64,000 nt of DNA from Luteimicrobium album (GCF_030161555.1 NZ_BSUK01000001.1:2852001-2916000), one strand, 5' to 3'. Positions 11,804 to 20,542 are shown, counted from the first letter of the stretch. A program made the numbers and translations. Notes: generated by a model from the sequence alone, not told the origin.

Positions 11804-12553
11804 GCGGGCTGCACGTCACCGTCGACGACGACGCGCGCGACGTCCGTGTCGAGGTCGCCGTCGCGCCCGGGCGGACCCTGGCGGTGGTCGGCCCGAACGG
11901 CGCGGGGAAGTCGACCCTGCTGAGCGTCGTGGCCGGCCTGTACGTGCCGACGTCGGGGCGCGTCGTCCTCACGGGCGGCGTGGGCGCCCCGGACCGCGTC
12001 CTCACCGACACGGACGCAGGCACCCTGGTGCCGCCCGCGCGTCGCGGGGTCGTCCTGCTGGGCCAGCGGCCCGAGCTCTTCGAGCACCTGAGCGTGCGCG
12101 CGAACGTCGCGTTCGGGCCGCGCTCGGCCGGGCTGCGTCGCGCCGACGCGCGCGAGGTCGCGACCCGCTGGCTCGACGCGGTCGGCGCGCAGGGGCTCAC
12201 GCGGAGGCGCGCCCGCGCGCTGTCGGGCGGGCAGGCGCAGCGCGTGGCGATCGCCCGCGCGTTCGCGGCCGAGCCCCAGGTCGTGCTGCTCGACGAGCCG
12301 CTCGCCGCCGTGGACGCCCCGTCCGTCCCGCACCTGCGTGAGGTGCTGCGCCGGGCGCTCATGGATGTCACCGCACTCGTCGTCACGCACGACGTCGCCG
12401 ACGCCCTGGCGCTCGCCGACGACGTCGTGGTCGTCGACCGGGGGCGCGTCGTCGAGCACGGCCCGGCCGCCGAGGTGCTGGACGCCCCGCGGAGCGCGTT
12501 CCTGCGCCAGCTCCCCGGGGCGACAGGCCGAGCCGGGATACTCGGCTCTGTGA
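11800..12553 (+). CDS. modC: Molybdate ABC transporter ATP-binding protein ModC (C-terminal frame uncertain)
   Basis: ATPase of the importer. Walker A is GPNGAGKST near residue 35. The Q-loop is [21 protein letters not shown], the signature [14 protein letters not shown], Walker [13 protein letters not shown], and the H-loop VVTHD. The clear homology ends around residue 235, at FLRQLPG. As written, the frame then runs on to 12960 in Arg/Pro/Ser-rich sequence that is an out-of-frame reading of moeA. A TGA at 12551-12553 in another frame would give a GTGA overlap with moeA. That needs a 2-nt correction, for which CCCCGGGG at 12513-12520 is a candidate site. No C-terminal Mop domain is present, so sensing may fall to the separate Mop protein. 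Confidence 0.82.
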
Positions 12554-13922
12554 GCACCCCGGGCCCGACCGCACCGAGCACGTCGACCCGACCACGCACA
12601 CCGGCGAGCGCGAGGCCGAGGGTGCGGAGCACGCGCGACGCACCGTGGAGGAGCACGCGTGGCGGGTCGCCGCGGCCGTCCGCCCCGCGCTCGCAGCCCT
12701 CGCCGGCCCGGCGCGCGCCGTCGAGCTCGCGGTCGCGGACGCCGTGGCCGACCCGCGTCCCCGGGCGCTCGCCGCCGCCGCCGTCGCGACCGTCGCGACA
12801 CCCGGCTTCGACAACGCCCAGATGGACGGGTACGCGGTCCGCGCGGCGGACCTCGCGGGCGCGTCGGCGACGGTCCCCGCCGCGCTCGCTGTGGCGGAGC
12901 CGATCCCCGCCGGCCACGTGGGGGACCGCCTCCTGCCCGGGACCGCGGCCCCGATCATGACGGGTGCGCCCGTGCCCGGCGGCGCGGACGCCGTCGTGCG
13001 GATCGAGGACGTCCTCCCGCCGCGGTTCGGGCAGGCGGTGGGCGACCGGGTGTCGTTCACCGCGCCGGTCGACGTCGGGACCTTCGTGCGGCGGGCGGGC
13101 AGCGACGTGTCGTCCGGCGATGTCCTCCTGCCCGCGGGCTCTCCGCTGGGAGCCGCCCAGCTCGGCGCGCTCGTGGCGTCCGGGATCGACCGGGTGCGCG
13201 TGGCGGACGCGCCGCGCGTCCTGCTCGTGAGCACGGGCAGCGAGGTGCGGGGTGCGGGCGAGACGCTCGGCCCCGGCCAGGTGCACGACGCCAACGGGGC
13301 GTCGCTCGCCGCCTCGCTGCGGGTCGTGGGCGCCGACGTCCGGGTCCGCACCGTCGCCGACGACGTCGCCGCCTTCCGGTCCGTGCTCGCCGCGCCCGAC
13401 CACGCCGGCTGGGCGCCCGACCTCGTCGTGACCACGGGCGGGGTGTCCGCGGGCGCGTACGAGGTAGTGCGGCTCGGGCTCGGGGCCCTCGCCGACGACG
13501 GGCTCGCCGACGTCTGGTTCGGCCACGTCGCCATGCAGCCGGGCGGCCCGCAGGGGCTGGCGACGGTCGCCGTCGGGCCGGACGGCGGACGCGTGCCCCT
13601 CGTCGCGTTCCCCGGCAACCCGGTGAGCGCGCTCGCGTCGTTCGAGCTGTTCCTGCGGCCCGTGCTCGCGCAGGCCACCGGGCTCAGGCCGGTGCGCCGG
13701 GGCCGCGGCCGTGCACCCCTCGCGGACGCCGTCGACTCCCCGCCGGCCCTCCACCAGGTCCGCCGCGGCATGCTCGACGACGTCGGGCGCGTCGTCCTCG
13801 TGGGAGGACCCGGCTCGCACCTGCTCGCCCGGTACGCGGAGGCTACGGTTCTCGTACACGTCCCGCTCGGCGTCGCGCACCTCGACGCGGGGGACGAGGT
13901 CGAGTACGAGGAGATCGGATGA
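12550..13922 (+). CDS. moeA: Molybdopterin molybdenumtransferase MoeA (N-terminal frameshift likely)
   Basis: Inserts molybdenum into adenylylated molybdopterin. An uninterrupted frame from a GTG at 12645 contains all domains: FDNAQMDGYAVRAADL near the N-terminus, the MPT-binding core VTTGGVSAGAYEVVRLGL, and the closing VAFPGNPVSAL with a beta-barrel domain IV. Upstream, the same frame stays open with normal coding character back to about 12560. Adding one C at 12557-12560 joins it to the GTG at 12550, giving a VSTPGPDRTEHV start that overlaps the modC stop. The start is therefore probably 12550, less certainly 12645. The stop overlaps the moaC ATG. Confidence 0.85.
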
Positions 13923-14437
13923 CGGACGCAGCGGCGGGCGGGAAGCACGGGCTGACGCACTACCGCGAGGACGGCGCCGCCGTCATGGTCGACGTGTCCG
14001 GCAAGGACGTCACCGCACGCGAGGCGACCGCGACGGGCGTGCTGCTGACCCGGCCGGACGTCGTCGAGCGGATCGCGTCGGGCGACCTGCCCAAGGGCGA
14101 GGCGGTCGCCGTCGCGCGGGTCGCGGGGATCCTCGCGGCCAAGCGCACGCACGAGCTCGTCCCGCTGTGCCACCCGCTGCCCCTCAGCGGCGTCGACGTG
14201 GACGTCGTGCCCGCGGGGGACCGCGTCGAGCTGCGCGCGACCGTGCGCACCACCTCGCGCACAGGTGTCGAGATGGAGGCGCTGACCGCCGTGACGGTCG
14301 CCGGGCTGACCGTCTACGACATGATCAAGGCCGTCGACCGGGCCGCCGTCCTCACGGACGTCCAGGTGGTCGCGAAGTCGGGCGGCGCCTCGGGGGTCTG
14401 GGTCCGGGACGGGGACGCTCCGGGGGCGGGCGCGTGA
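13919..14437 (+). CDS. moaC: Cyclic pyranopterin monophosphate synthase MoaC
   Basis: Second enzyme of cofactor synthesis, which rearranges the MoaA product to cPMP. About 172 residues, as usual. Motifs: HYREDGAAVMVDVSGKDVT at the N-terminus, KRTHELVPLCHPLPLSGVDV with the active-site region, then TGVEMEALTAVTVAGLTVYDMIKA. The catalytic Lys is in DRAAVLTDVQVVAKSGG. Start and stop overlap the neighbours (ATGA and GTGA), so moeA-moaC-mogA/moaE form one translationally coupled run. Confidence 0.95.
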   Translation: MTDAAAGGKHGLTHYREDGAAVMVDVSGKDVTAREATATGVLLTRPDVVERIASGDLPKGEAVAVARVAGILAAKRTHELVPLCHPLPLSGVDVDVVPAGDRVELRATVRTTSRTGVEMEALTAVTVAGLTVYDMIKAVDRAAVLTDVQVVAKSGGASGVWVRDGDAPGAGA

Positions 14438-15399
14438 TCGCGGGCGTCGTCGTCGCCTCGACGCGTGCCGCGCTCGGCACCGCGACCGACACCACGGGCC
14501 CGCTCATCCGGGCGTGGCTCGTCGAGCGCGGCTTCACCGTCCCGCGCGTCGACGTCATGCCCGACGGCGACGCCGTCGGCGCGGCGCTGCGCGCGTGGGT
14601 GGGCGAGGGCGCGGCCGTGGTCCTGACGACGGGCGGCACGGGGATCTCGCCCACCGACGTCACGCCCGAGCAGACCCGCGCGGTGCTCGACCGCGAGCTG
14701 CCCGGCGTCGCCGACCGGGTGCGGGCCGCGGGCCAGGACCGGGTCCCCACGGCAGCGCTCAGCCGGGGGACCGCCGGCGTCGCGGGCGGGACGCTCGTCG
14801 TGAACCTCCCCGGCTCGCCGGGCGGCGTGCGCGACGGGCTCGCGGCGCTCGCCGACGTGCTGTCGCACGCGGTCGACCAGCTCGCGGGCGGCGACCACCC
14901 GCGCCCGGCGGACGCTGTCGATCGCGCGGCCGCGCCGTCGTCCTCCGACGGAGCCCCAGCGGCCGGGGCGGTGCTGCGCGCCGAGGTCCGTGAGCTCTCC
15001 GACGACGACGCAGCGGCGCTCCTCGGCTCCCTCAGCGCGCTCGTGCGAGACGACACCGCGGGCGCGGTGGCGACGTTCACGGGCTACGTCCGTGACCACG
15101 ACGAAGGCCGCGGCGTCGTGCACCTGCACTACGAGGGCCACCCCGAGGCCGCGGCCGTGCTCGCGCGGGTCGCGGCCGGGGTCGCGGAGCGGCACGGCGT
15201 GCGCCTCGCCGTCGTGCACCGGCTCGGCGACCTGCACGTCGGGGACGTCGCGGTCGTCGCGGCGGTCGCATCCGCGCACCGGGCCGAGGCGTTCGCGGCC
15301 GTCGCCGAGCTCGTCGACGAGCTCAAGGCGCACGTGCCGATCTGGAAGGAGCAGGGTTTCACCGATGGCTCGAAGGAGTGGGTCGGCTCGCTCGGCTGA
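14434..15399 (+). CDS. MogA/MoaB-MoaE fusion (molybdopterin adenylyltransferase plus molybdopterin synthase large subunit)
   Basis: 321 residues in one frame. Residues 1-155 are MogA/MoaB-like: start IAGVVVASTRAALG, the MPT-binding loop LTTGGTGISPTDVTPEQ, and NLPGSPGGVRDGL. A 20-residue linker rich in Ala, Pro and Ser follows. Residues 185-321 are MoaE, the large subunit of MPT synthase: AVATFTGYVRDHDEG, LHYEGHPEAA, HRLGDLHVGDVAVV, and the catalytic Lys pair region LKAHVPIWKEQGF. Its partner MoaD is encoded on the other strand at 8090-8388. The fusion brings the sulfuration and adenylylation steps onto one chain. It starts at a GTG overlapping moaC. Confidence 0.9.
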   Translation: MIAGVVVASTRAALGTATDTTGPLIRAWLVERGFTVPRVDVMPDGDAVGAALRAWVGEGAAVVLTTGGTGISPTDVTPEQTRAVLDRELPGVADRVRAAGQDRVPTAALSRGTAGVAGGTLVVNLPGSPGGVRDGLAALADVLSHAVDQLAGGDHPRPADAVDRAAAPSSSDGAPAAGAVLRAEVRELSDDDAAALLGSLSALVRDDTAGAVATFTGYVRDHDEGRGVVHLHYEGHPEAAAVLARVAAGVAERHGVRLAVVHRLGDLHVGDVAVVAAVASAHRAEAFAAVAELVDELKAHVPIWKEQGFTDGSKEWVGSLG

Positions 15400-15450
15400 C
15401 CGTGGGCCGAGTCGCCGCCCGCTCCCGGCCCGTGCACGGCACGATCGTCC

Positions 15451-15625
15451 GGGCTCCGGGCTCCGGGCTCCGGGCTCCGGGCTCCGGGCTCCGGGCTCCG
15501 GGCTCCGGGCTCCGGGCTCCGGGCTCCGGGCTCCGGGCTCCGGGCTCCGGGCTCCGGGCTCCGGGCTCCGGGCTCCGGGCTCCGGGCTCCGGGCTCCGGG
15601 CTCCGGGCTCCGGGCTCCGGGCTCC
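15451..15625 (+). repeat. Tandem array of 25 perfect copies of the heptamer GGGCTCC
   Basis: Exactly 175 bp made of 25 identical 7-bp units, with no interruption that I can see. Because 7 is not a multiple of 3, every frame is open and gives a 7-residue repeat on either strand (PGSGLRA forward, RSPEPGA reverse). I do not regard these as genes. The array lies just behind the mogA-moaE stop and about 300 bp before the HNH gene. Perfect identity implies recent slippage or expansion. Copy number may be unstable in vivo or misassembled. Confidence 0.97.
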
Positions 15626-15925
15626 CTGTCTTCCGTAGCGCTTTCGTAGCGCGCCCACACCCCGTGTCCGCTCCCTGTGCCCCGCGCGCCTGCAGTCGCG
15701 CGCTGCACTCCCACGGCCGGTTCGCCGAGCTCGGACCGTCGAGCTCCGGTCTGAGCTCGGACCGTCGAGCTCCGGCCCGGTCGGCGGAGTCTCCTGTCGG
15801 GACGCAGGTCGGCGGCCATCGGTAGGGCGGGCCCCTCCTTCGCTCTGACGGCGTCCTTTGGCTGGCGCACCGCGCTTCGGAGCTTCGCAGCAAGGGGTGG
15901 CGAGTGTCGGTGGTCTCTGGCACAA
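15626..15925. other. Non-coding stretch between the heptamer array and the HNH gene
   Basis: No convincing gene. It holds a doubled TAGCGC element around 15637-15652 and a 23-bp direct repeat (15727-15749 and 15753-15775, period 26), each copy of which begins and ends with a GAGCTC palindrome. Both copies could fold into short hairpins and may act as terminator or protein-binding sites. CACAAT at 15921-15926 could be the -10 element of the following gene. Confidence 0.6.
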
Positions 15926-15941
15926 TCGAACACATGTTCGA
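15926..15941 (+). promoter_or_regulatory. LexA (SOS) box overlapping the HNH start codon
   Basis: TCGAACACATGTTCGA is a perfect match to the actinobacterial LexA consensus TCGAAC-N4-GTTCGA, with arms TCGAACA and TGTTCGA separated by 2 nt. The ATG at 15934-15936 sits inside it. LexA bound here would block initiation just downstream of the CACAAT -10-like element, so the gene should be DNA-damage inducible. Confidence 0.85.
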
Positions 15942-17649
15942 ACCGATGCCTCAGGCGGTGCCAGCGACGGAGCTGGCGTCGGGCTGTGCCGTCGACGCCG
16001 CGGGTGTCGCCGATCCGCCGAGGCTTCCGGGACTCCCCGCTGACCCGCTCGCGGCGTTCCTGGACGAGGCCGCGGGCTTCGAACCTGCGCCGGACGGACC
16101 GCTGGTCGAGCGGCGCGACCTCGACGGACTGGAGGATGTGGTTCCGGGCGCGGCGCTCGCCCTGGCGCTCGAGGGGCTCGAGCCGGCCGACCTCTCCGAC
16201 GAGGCGCTGCTCGAGGTCGCCGCCGCGGCAGAACGACTGCGCTCGTGGGCGTTCGCTCTGCAGGCGAGGACGATCACGGAGCTGACGCTGCGTGCCGGTG
16301 GCTCGGGCGTCACCCTCGACGGGGTGTCGGCCTCGGCTGCTGCTCGGCTGTGCCTGACAGGTCGATCGGCGGACCTGCTGGTCGGTATGGCGGCTGGTCT
16401 GGGCGACCTGCCCGAGGTCGCGGACGCGTTGGGCGACGGCCGGATCGACGAGCGTCGCGCGCGGACCCTGGTGGACGGCTCCGTGGACGTGCCGCGTGAG
16501 GACCGACGGAGGCTGGTCGCGCCCCTGGTGGGGACGCGGTCGGAGCCGGGACCGGCGTGCCGTCTCACGGCACCGCGGGTGCGTGAGCGCGTCCGCAGGG
16601 CGGTCGCGGCTTACGACCCCGCTGGGGCGGACCGTCGTCGGGAGCGGGCGAGGGCGGAACGGTGCGTGCGGTTCGAGCCTGCCGGTGACGCGATGGCGTA
16701 CCTGAGCGCGCTGCTGCCCGCCGGGGACGCTGCGGGAGTGCGAGCCCATCTCGACGCGCTCGCGGTACCTGCCCAGCGTGCGCCGGGCGAGGTGCGGACC
16801 CTGGACCAACTCCGGGCGGACACCCTCGTGGCGCTGTTGACCGGTGCGCGTCCCGTCGAGCACCGCAGGCCAGACCCGTGTGAAGCCGCCCCCGAAGCGA
16901 GCCCAGCGGCGACCGAGGGTGCGGCGACGGAGGGTGTGGCGACCGGCGGAGTAGCCCTCGACGACGTCGCGATGGGCGACGCAGTGGTCGACGGCGTCGC
17001 ATGGACGGCTCCCACCGTGCGGACGGTCGTCCACGTCACGGTTGCCGCCTCGACCCTGCTGGGTCTGGACGACGAGCCGGGTGAGCTGCGGGGATTCGGG
17101 CCGATCCCGGCTTCTCTCGCGCGCGGCCTGGCCTCCGGCCCGAACGTGACGTGGCAACGGATCCTCACGGACCCGGCGACAGGAGTCGCGACGGACGTCT
17201 CGCGCCGGACCTACCGGCCGGGCGTCGTGCTCGGGGACCTCGTGCGCGCCCGCGACGAGACCTGCACGTTCCCGGGCTGCCGGGTACCCGCGTGGCGGTG
17301 CGACCTGGGTCATGTCGAGCCGTTCGACCACGCGAGCGCCGGCGCCGAGCCGCGTCCGCCGGGACAGACACGGGCCGACAACCTGCATCCCGTGTGCCGC
17401 CGTCATCACAATCTCAAGACCCACGGCGCCTGGTCGACGGTGCGTGACCCGGCGAGCGGTCGCGTGACCTGGGGCGCCCCGTCGGGGCACGACCATGTCG
17501 TCGGTGCGCACGTGGTCGACCGCGCTCACGCGTGCGCCGCGCTGGGGGACGGCGAGGTCGAGACCTCGCGCCCGGCTGCGGCAGGGCGGCGGGATGTCCC
17601 GGCAGTCCCGATCCGGCGGGAACTGCTCGACGAGGGTCCGCCGTTCTGA
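15934..17649 (+). CDS. DUF222 / HNH endonuclease (13E12-like family)
   Basis: 571 residues. An N-terminal DUF222 region spans about 55-420 (LLEVAAAAERLRSWAFALQARTI, then LVDGSVDVPREDRRRL). The C-terminal HNH nuclease domain has CTFPGCRVPAWRCDLGHVEPF, then RADNLHPVCRRHHNLKTHGAW: two zinc-binding CxxxC/CxxH features and the catalytic His of GHVEPF. These proteins are abundant in actinobacteria and their role is unclear. I chose ATG 15934 over a GTG at 15904 because the LexA box and -10 element lie between them. A leaderless mRNA is likely. No flanking target repeats were seen. Confidence 0.9.
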   Translation: MFEPMPQAVPATELASGCAVDAAGVADPPRLPGLPADPLAAFLDEAAGFEPAPDGPLVERRDLDGLEDVVPGAALALALEGLEPADLSDEALLEVAAAAERLRSWAFALQARTITELTLRAGGSGVTLDGVSASAAARLCLTGRSADLLVGMAAGLGDLPEVADALGDGRIDERRARTLVDGSVDVPREDRRRLVAPLVGTRSEPGPACRLTAPRVRERVRRAVAAYDPAGADRRRERARAERCVRFEPAGDAMAYLSALLPAGDAAGVRAHLDALAVPAQRAPGEVRTLDQLRADTLVALLTGARPVEHRRPDPCEAAPEASPAATEGAATEGVATGGVALDDVAMGDAVVDGVAWTAPTVRTVVHVTVAASTLLGLDDEPGELRGFGPIPASLARGLASGPNVTWQRILTDPATGVATDVSRRTYRPGVVLGDLVRARDETCTFPGCRVPAWRCDLGHVEPFDHASAGAEPRPPGQTRADNLHPVCRRHHNLKTHGAWSTVRDPASGRVTWGAPSGHDHVVGAHVVDRAHACAALGDGEVETSRPAAAGRRDVPAVPIRRELLDEGPPF

Positions 17650-17711
17650 CGCTCCCGTCGTCCGATCGTTCGGACGCCCGTCGTCCTGGCGTCTCGTCTC
17701 CCACCGCCGTC

Positions 17712-17725
17712 ACGTGACGTCACGT
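17712..17725. promoter_or_regulatory. 14-bp perfect palindrome upstream of the LLM genes
   Basis: ACGTGACGTCACGT at 17712-17725 overlaps a second perfect palindrome, CGTCACGTGACG, at 17708-17719. It lies about 110 bp before the first luciferase-like gene. TACGGT at 17782-17787 is a possible -10 element for that gene. The nested palindromes resemble a dimeric regulator site; the regulator is unknown. Confidence 0.4.
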
Positions 17726-17834
17726 CGTCCCGGGTCGCGAGAGGCAGCCGTCGAGCAGCGCCGGTCACCGGTCCCCGTTGCTACGGTCCGGCCACCACGG
17801 AGCGGGCCTCGGCCCGGGAGAGGCGGCCACCGTC

Positions 17835-19034
17835 ATGTCCACGTTCCACCTCGGTATCGCGCTCGACGGCGCGGGCTGGCACCCTGCGGCCTGGCGCGAG
17901 CCGGACGCTCGACCCCGCGATCTGCTGAGCGCGGGCTACTGGCTCGACCAGGTCCGCGTCGCGCAGGAGGCGATCGCCGACCTCGTGACGTTCGAGGACT
18001 CGTTCGCGATCCAGTCGACCGACCACTTCGCGCCCGACGACCGCCTCGACCAGGTCCGCGGACGCCTCGACGCGGAGCTGATCGCCGCCCGGCTGGCCCC
18101 GGTGACCGAGGGCATCGGCCTCGTCCCGACCGTGACGGTGACGCACACGGAGCCGTTCCACGTCGCGAAGGCGCTCGCGACGCTCGACTGGACGAGCCGC
18201 GGGCGGGCGGGCTGGCAGGTCCGGGTCAGCGCCGGGTCCTCTCAGGCGGAGCTCTTCGGCCGACGTGACTTCCTCGAGTTCGTCGCCCCGTTCGACATCG
18301 AGGACCCGGCCGTCGCGGCCCACGTCTCCGACACGTTCGAGGAGGCCGCGGACGTCGTCGAGGTGGTCCGACGGCTGTGGGACTCGTGGGAGGACGACGC
18401 GGAGATCCGCGACGTCGCGACCCAGCGCTTCATCGACCGGAACAAGGTGCACCGGGTCGACTTCGAGTCGCGCTTCTTCTCGGTGCGTGGCCCGTCGATC
18501 ACGCCGCGCTCGCCGCAGGGACAGCCGGTCGTCACGTCGCTCGCGCACAGCCGGGTGCCGTACGAGCTGGCGGCGCGCTCGGCCGACCTGATCTTCGTCA
18601 CGCCGTTCGACGACGACGACGCGCGCCGGATCCTCGGAGAGGTCCACGACGCCGAGACCCGGGTCGGGCGGGAGGGCGAGCCGCTGCAGGTGTGGGCGGA
18701 CGTCGTCGTCGTGCTCGACGCGGACGGCGAGACCGGGCAGGCCCGGCGGGCGCGCCTCGACGAGACCGCGGGCACGGTCTGGACCACGGACACCGGCATC
18801 GACGCGGGCTCGGCGGCCGCGATCGCGGACCGCGTCGAGTCGTGGCGCGACCTCGGCTACGCGGGCGTGCGCCTGCGCCCCGCGACGCTCCCCGGCGACC
18901 TGACCGCGATCGCGCGCGACCTGGCGCCCGAGCTCCGGCGGCGGGGGCTCGCCCGCGGCGCCTACGACCGTGCGACGCTGCGCGGGCTGCTCGGCCTGCC
19001 GACGGACGTGCCGAGCCGCTACGCGGCCGCGTGA
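17835..19034 (+). CDS. Luciferase-like (LLM) flavin-dependent oxidoreductase
   Basis: 399-residue TIM-barrel protein of the bacterial luciferase superfamily: STFHLGIALDGAGWHPAAWRE at the start, then LVPTVTVTHTEPFHVAKALATLDWTSRGRAGW, which is the conserved second quarter with the flavin-binding strand. RLWDSWEDDAEIRD and SPQGQPVV are typical of the NtaA/SnaA/DszA branch of FMNH2-dependent monooxygenases. The ATG at 17835 follows GGGAGAGG. The neighbour at 19099 is a paralogue of the same branch. Substrate unknown; organosulfur or amine oxidation is typical of the branch. Confidence 0.88.
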   Translation: MSTFHLGIALDGAGWHPAAWREPDARPRDLLSAGYWLDQVRVAQEAIADLVTFEDSFAIQSTDHFAPDDRLDQVRGRLDAELIAARLAPVTEGIGLVPTVTVTHTEPFHVAKALATLDWTSRGRAGWQVRVSAGSSQAELFGRRDFLEFVAPFDIEDPAVAAHVSDTFEEAADVVEVVRRLWDSWEDDAEIRDVATQRFIDRNKVHRVDFESRFFSVRGPSITPRSPQGQPVVTSLAHSRVPYELAARSADLIFVTPFDDDDARRILGEVHDAETRVGREGEPLQVWADVVVVLDADGETGQARRARLDETAGTVWTTDTGIDAGSAAAIADRVESWRDLGYAGVRLRPATLPGDLTAIARDLAPELRRRGLARGAYDRATLRGLLGLPTDVPSRYAAA

Positions 19035-19098
19035 CGCGCCGGACCCGCACGCGCCGGACCGCACCCACCGACCACCCGACCCAGACCGGAGGAACGCC

Positions 19099-20496
19099 AT
19101 GAGCGAGACCGGCAAGCCCCGCAAGCAGATCATCCTCGGCGCCTACCTCGGGGGCGTGAACCACCACACCCTGTGGCAGCTGCCCGAGGCCGGCAGCCAG
19201 ATCGACTTCTCGTCGTTCGAGCACACGGCCCGCACCGCCGAGCGCGGCCGCTTCGACTTCTTCTTCCTGGCCGAGGGCCTCGCGCTGCGCGAGCGCGACG
19301 GCCAGGTCTTCGACCAGGACGTCATCGGCCGACCCGACACGTTCACGGTGCTCGCGTCCCTCGCGGCGGTCACCGAGCACCTCGGGCTGGCGGCGACGAT
19401 CAACGCGACGTTCAACGAGCCGTACGAGCTGGCGCGTCAGCTCGCGACCCTCGACCACCTCTCGGGCGGTCGGGCGGCCTGGAACGTCGTCACGAGCTTC
19501 GACGCGTTCACGGGCCAGAACTTCCGGCGCGGCGGCTTCCTCGACCGCTCGCAGCGCTACGAGCGGGCGGGCGAGGCGGTCGCGCTGGTCCGTGCCCTGT
19601 GGGACTCGTGGGCCGACGACGCGATCGTGGCCGACCAGGCGAGCGGCCGGTTCCTCCGCGGTCCCGACGACGCCGGCCGGTTGCCGGGGCAGTTCGAGCA
19701 CCACGGGAACCAGTTCGACGTGCGCGGCCGGTTCACGGTGCCGCGCTCGCCGCAGGGCCACCCTGTCGTGCTCCAGGCGGGCGTCTCGCCGCAGGGCCGG
19801 GACTTCGCGGCCGCGAGCTCGGACGCGATCTTCTCGCCGTTCACCCGGCTCGACGAGGCGCAGGCCTACTACCGCGACATTCAGGAGCGGGCGGCCCGGC
19901 TCGGCCGGGCGCCGGGCTCGGTGAAGATCCTGCCGAGCGGCTCGTTCGTCCTCGGCGACACGCAGGCCGAGGCGGAGGAGAAGGCACGCTGGGTCCGGGA
20001 CCAGCAGGTCACGGGCAAGACGGCGCTCATCCTCCTCGAGCAGATCTGGAACCGGGACCCGTCGTCCTACGACCCCGACGGCCCGCTGCCCGACGTCGAG
20101 CCCGACGTCGCCGCGCCGCCGTTCATCCAGGGCCGAGCCCTGCTCGACGCCGACCGCGTCGGCTGGGCGAACCGGCTGCGGGCGCGCGCCGAGGAGCACG
20201 GCTTCACGCTCCGCGAGACCGTGATCGACCAGTTGTCGCGCGCTGAGTTCGTCGGGACGCCGCAGCAGGTCGCGGACCGGATCGACGACTTCGTCCAGCA
20301 GGACGGCTCCGACGGGTTCATCGTCGGCTCGCACCTCGTGCCGACCGGGCTCGACGAGTTCGTCGACCGCGTGGTCCCGCTGCTGCAGGAGCGCGGGTCG
20401 CTGCGCACCGAGTACACGGGCACGACGCTGCGCGACAACCTGGGGCTCGCGGTCCCCGAGCGTCGGGCGGCCGAGCCCGAGCCGGCGCTCGCCTGA
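19099..20496 (+). CDS. FMNH2-dependent monooxygenase, NtaA/SnaA/DszA type
   Basis: 465 residues, the full length for this branch. It starts KQIILGAYLGGVNHHTLWQ. It has FDFFFLAEGLALRERDG near residue 55, then INATFNEPYELARQLATLDHLSGGRAAWNVVTS, which is the diagnostic conserved block. VLRA-type LVRALWDSWADDAI and SPQGHPVVLQAG follow. A good ribosome site (GGAGGAACGCC) precedes the ATG. The two-gene set with the upstream LLM suggests a two-step or two-substrate oxidation. No flavin reductase gene is adjacent, so FMNH2 must come from elsewhere. Confidence 0.92.
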   Translation: MSETGKPRKQIILGAYLGGVNHHTLWQLPEAGSQIDFSSFEHTARTAERGRFDFFFLAEGLALRERDGQVFDQDVIGRPDTFTVLASLAAVTEHLGLAATINATFNEPYELARQLATLDHLSGGRAAWNVVTSFDAFTGQNFRRGGFLDRSQRYERAGEAVALVRALWDSWADDAIVADQASGRFLRGPDDAGRLPGQFEHHGNQFDVRGRFTVPRSPQGHPVVLQAGVSPQGRDFAAASSDAIFSPFTRLDEAQAYYRDIQERAARLGRAPGSVKILPSGSFVLGDTQAEAEEKARWVRDQQVTGKTALILLEQIWNRDPSSYDPDGPLPDVEPDVAAPPFIQGRALLDADRVGWANRLRARAEEHGFTLRETVIDQLSRAEFVGTPQQVADRIDDFVQQDGSDGFIVGSHLVPTGLDEFVDRVVPLLQERGSLRTEYTGTTLRDNLGLAVPERRAAEPEPALA

Positions 20497-20501
20497 TCCC
20501 G

Positions 20502-20542
20502 GCTGCTCGACGGCGCGCGCTCACCGTGCGCCGTCGAGCAGC
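20502..20542. terminator. Bidirectional hairpin terminator between convergent genes
   Basis: Perfect 15-bp inverted repeat GCTGCTCGACGGCGC (20502-20516) and its complement (20528-20542), with an 11-nt loop. The loop contains the stop codon of the minus-strand kinase-like gene. There is no T tract, as is common in this group. It separates the plus-strand LLM gene from the minus-strand gene. Confidence 0.75.

Noticed and set aside
15451..15625. CRISPR array
   Set aside because: The units are contiguous 7-mers with no spacers, and no cas genes are nearby.
15904..15933. Longer N-terminus of the HNH protein from a GTG at 15904
   Set aside because: The region holds the -10-like CACAAT and half of the LexA box, so it is probably untranslated.
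15359..15935. Open frames through the heptamer array encoding repeats of RSPEPGA or PGSGLRA
   Set aside because: A 7-bp unit without stop codons is open in all frames on both strands. There is no start site or conserved flank supporting a protein.
15934..17649. HNH gene as part of an intron, insertion sequence or prophage
   Set aside because: No terminal repeats, target duplication, transposase, integrase or intron core was seen around it.
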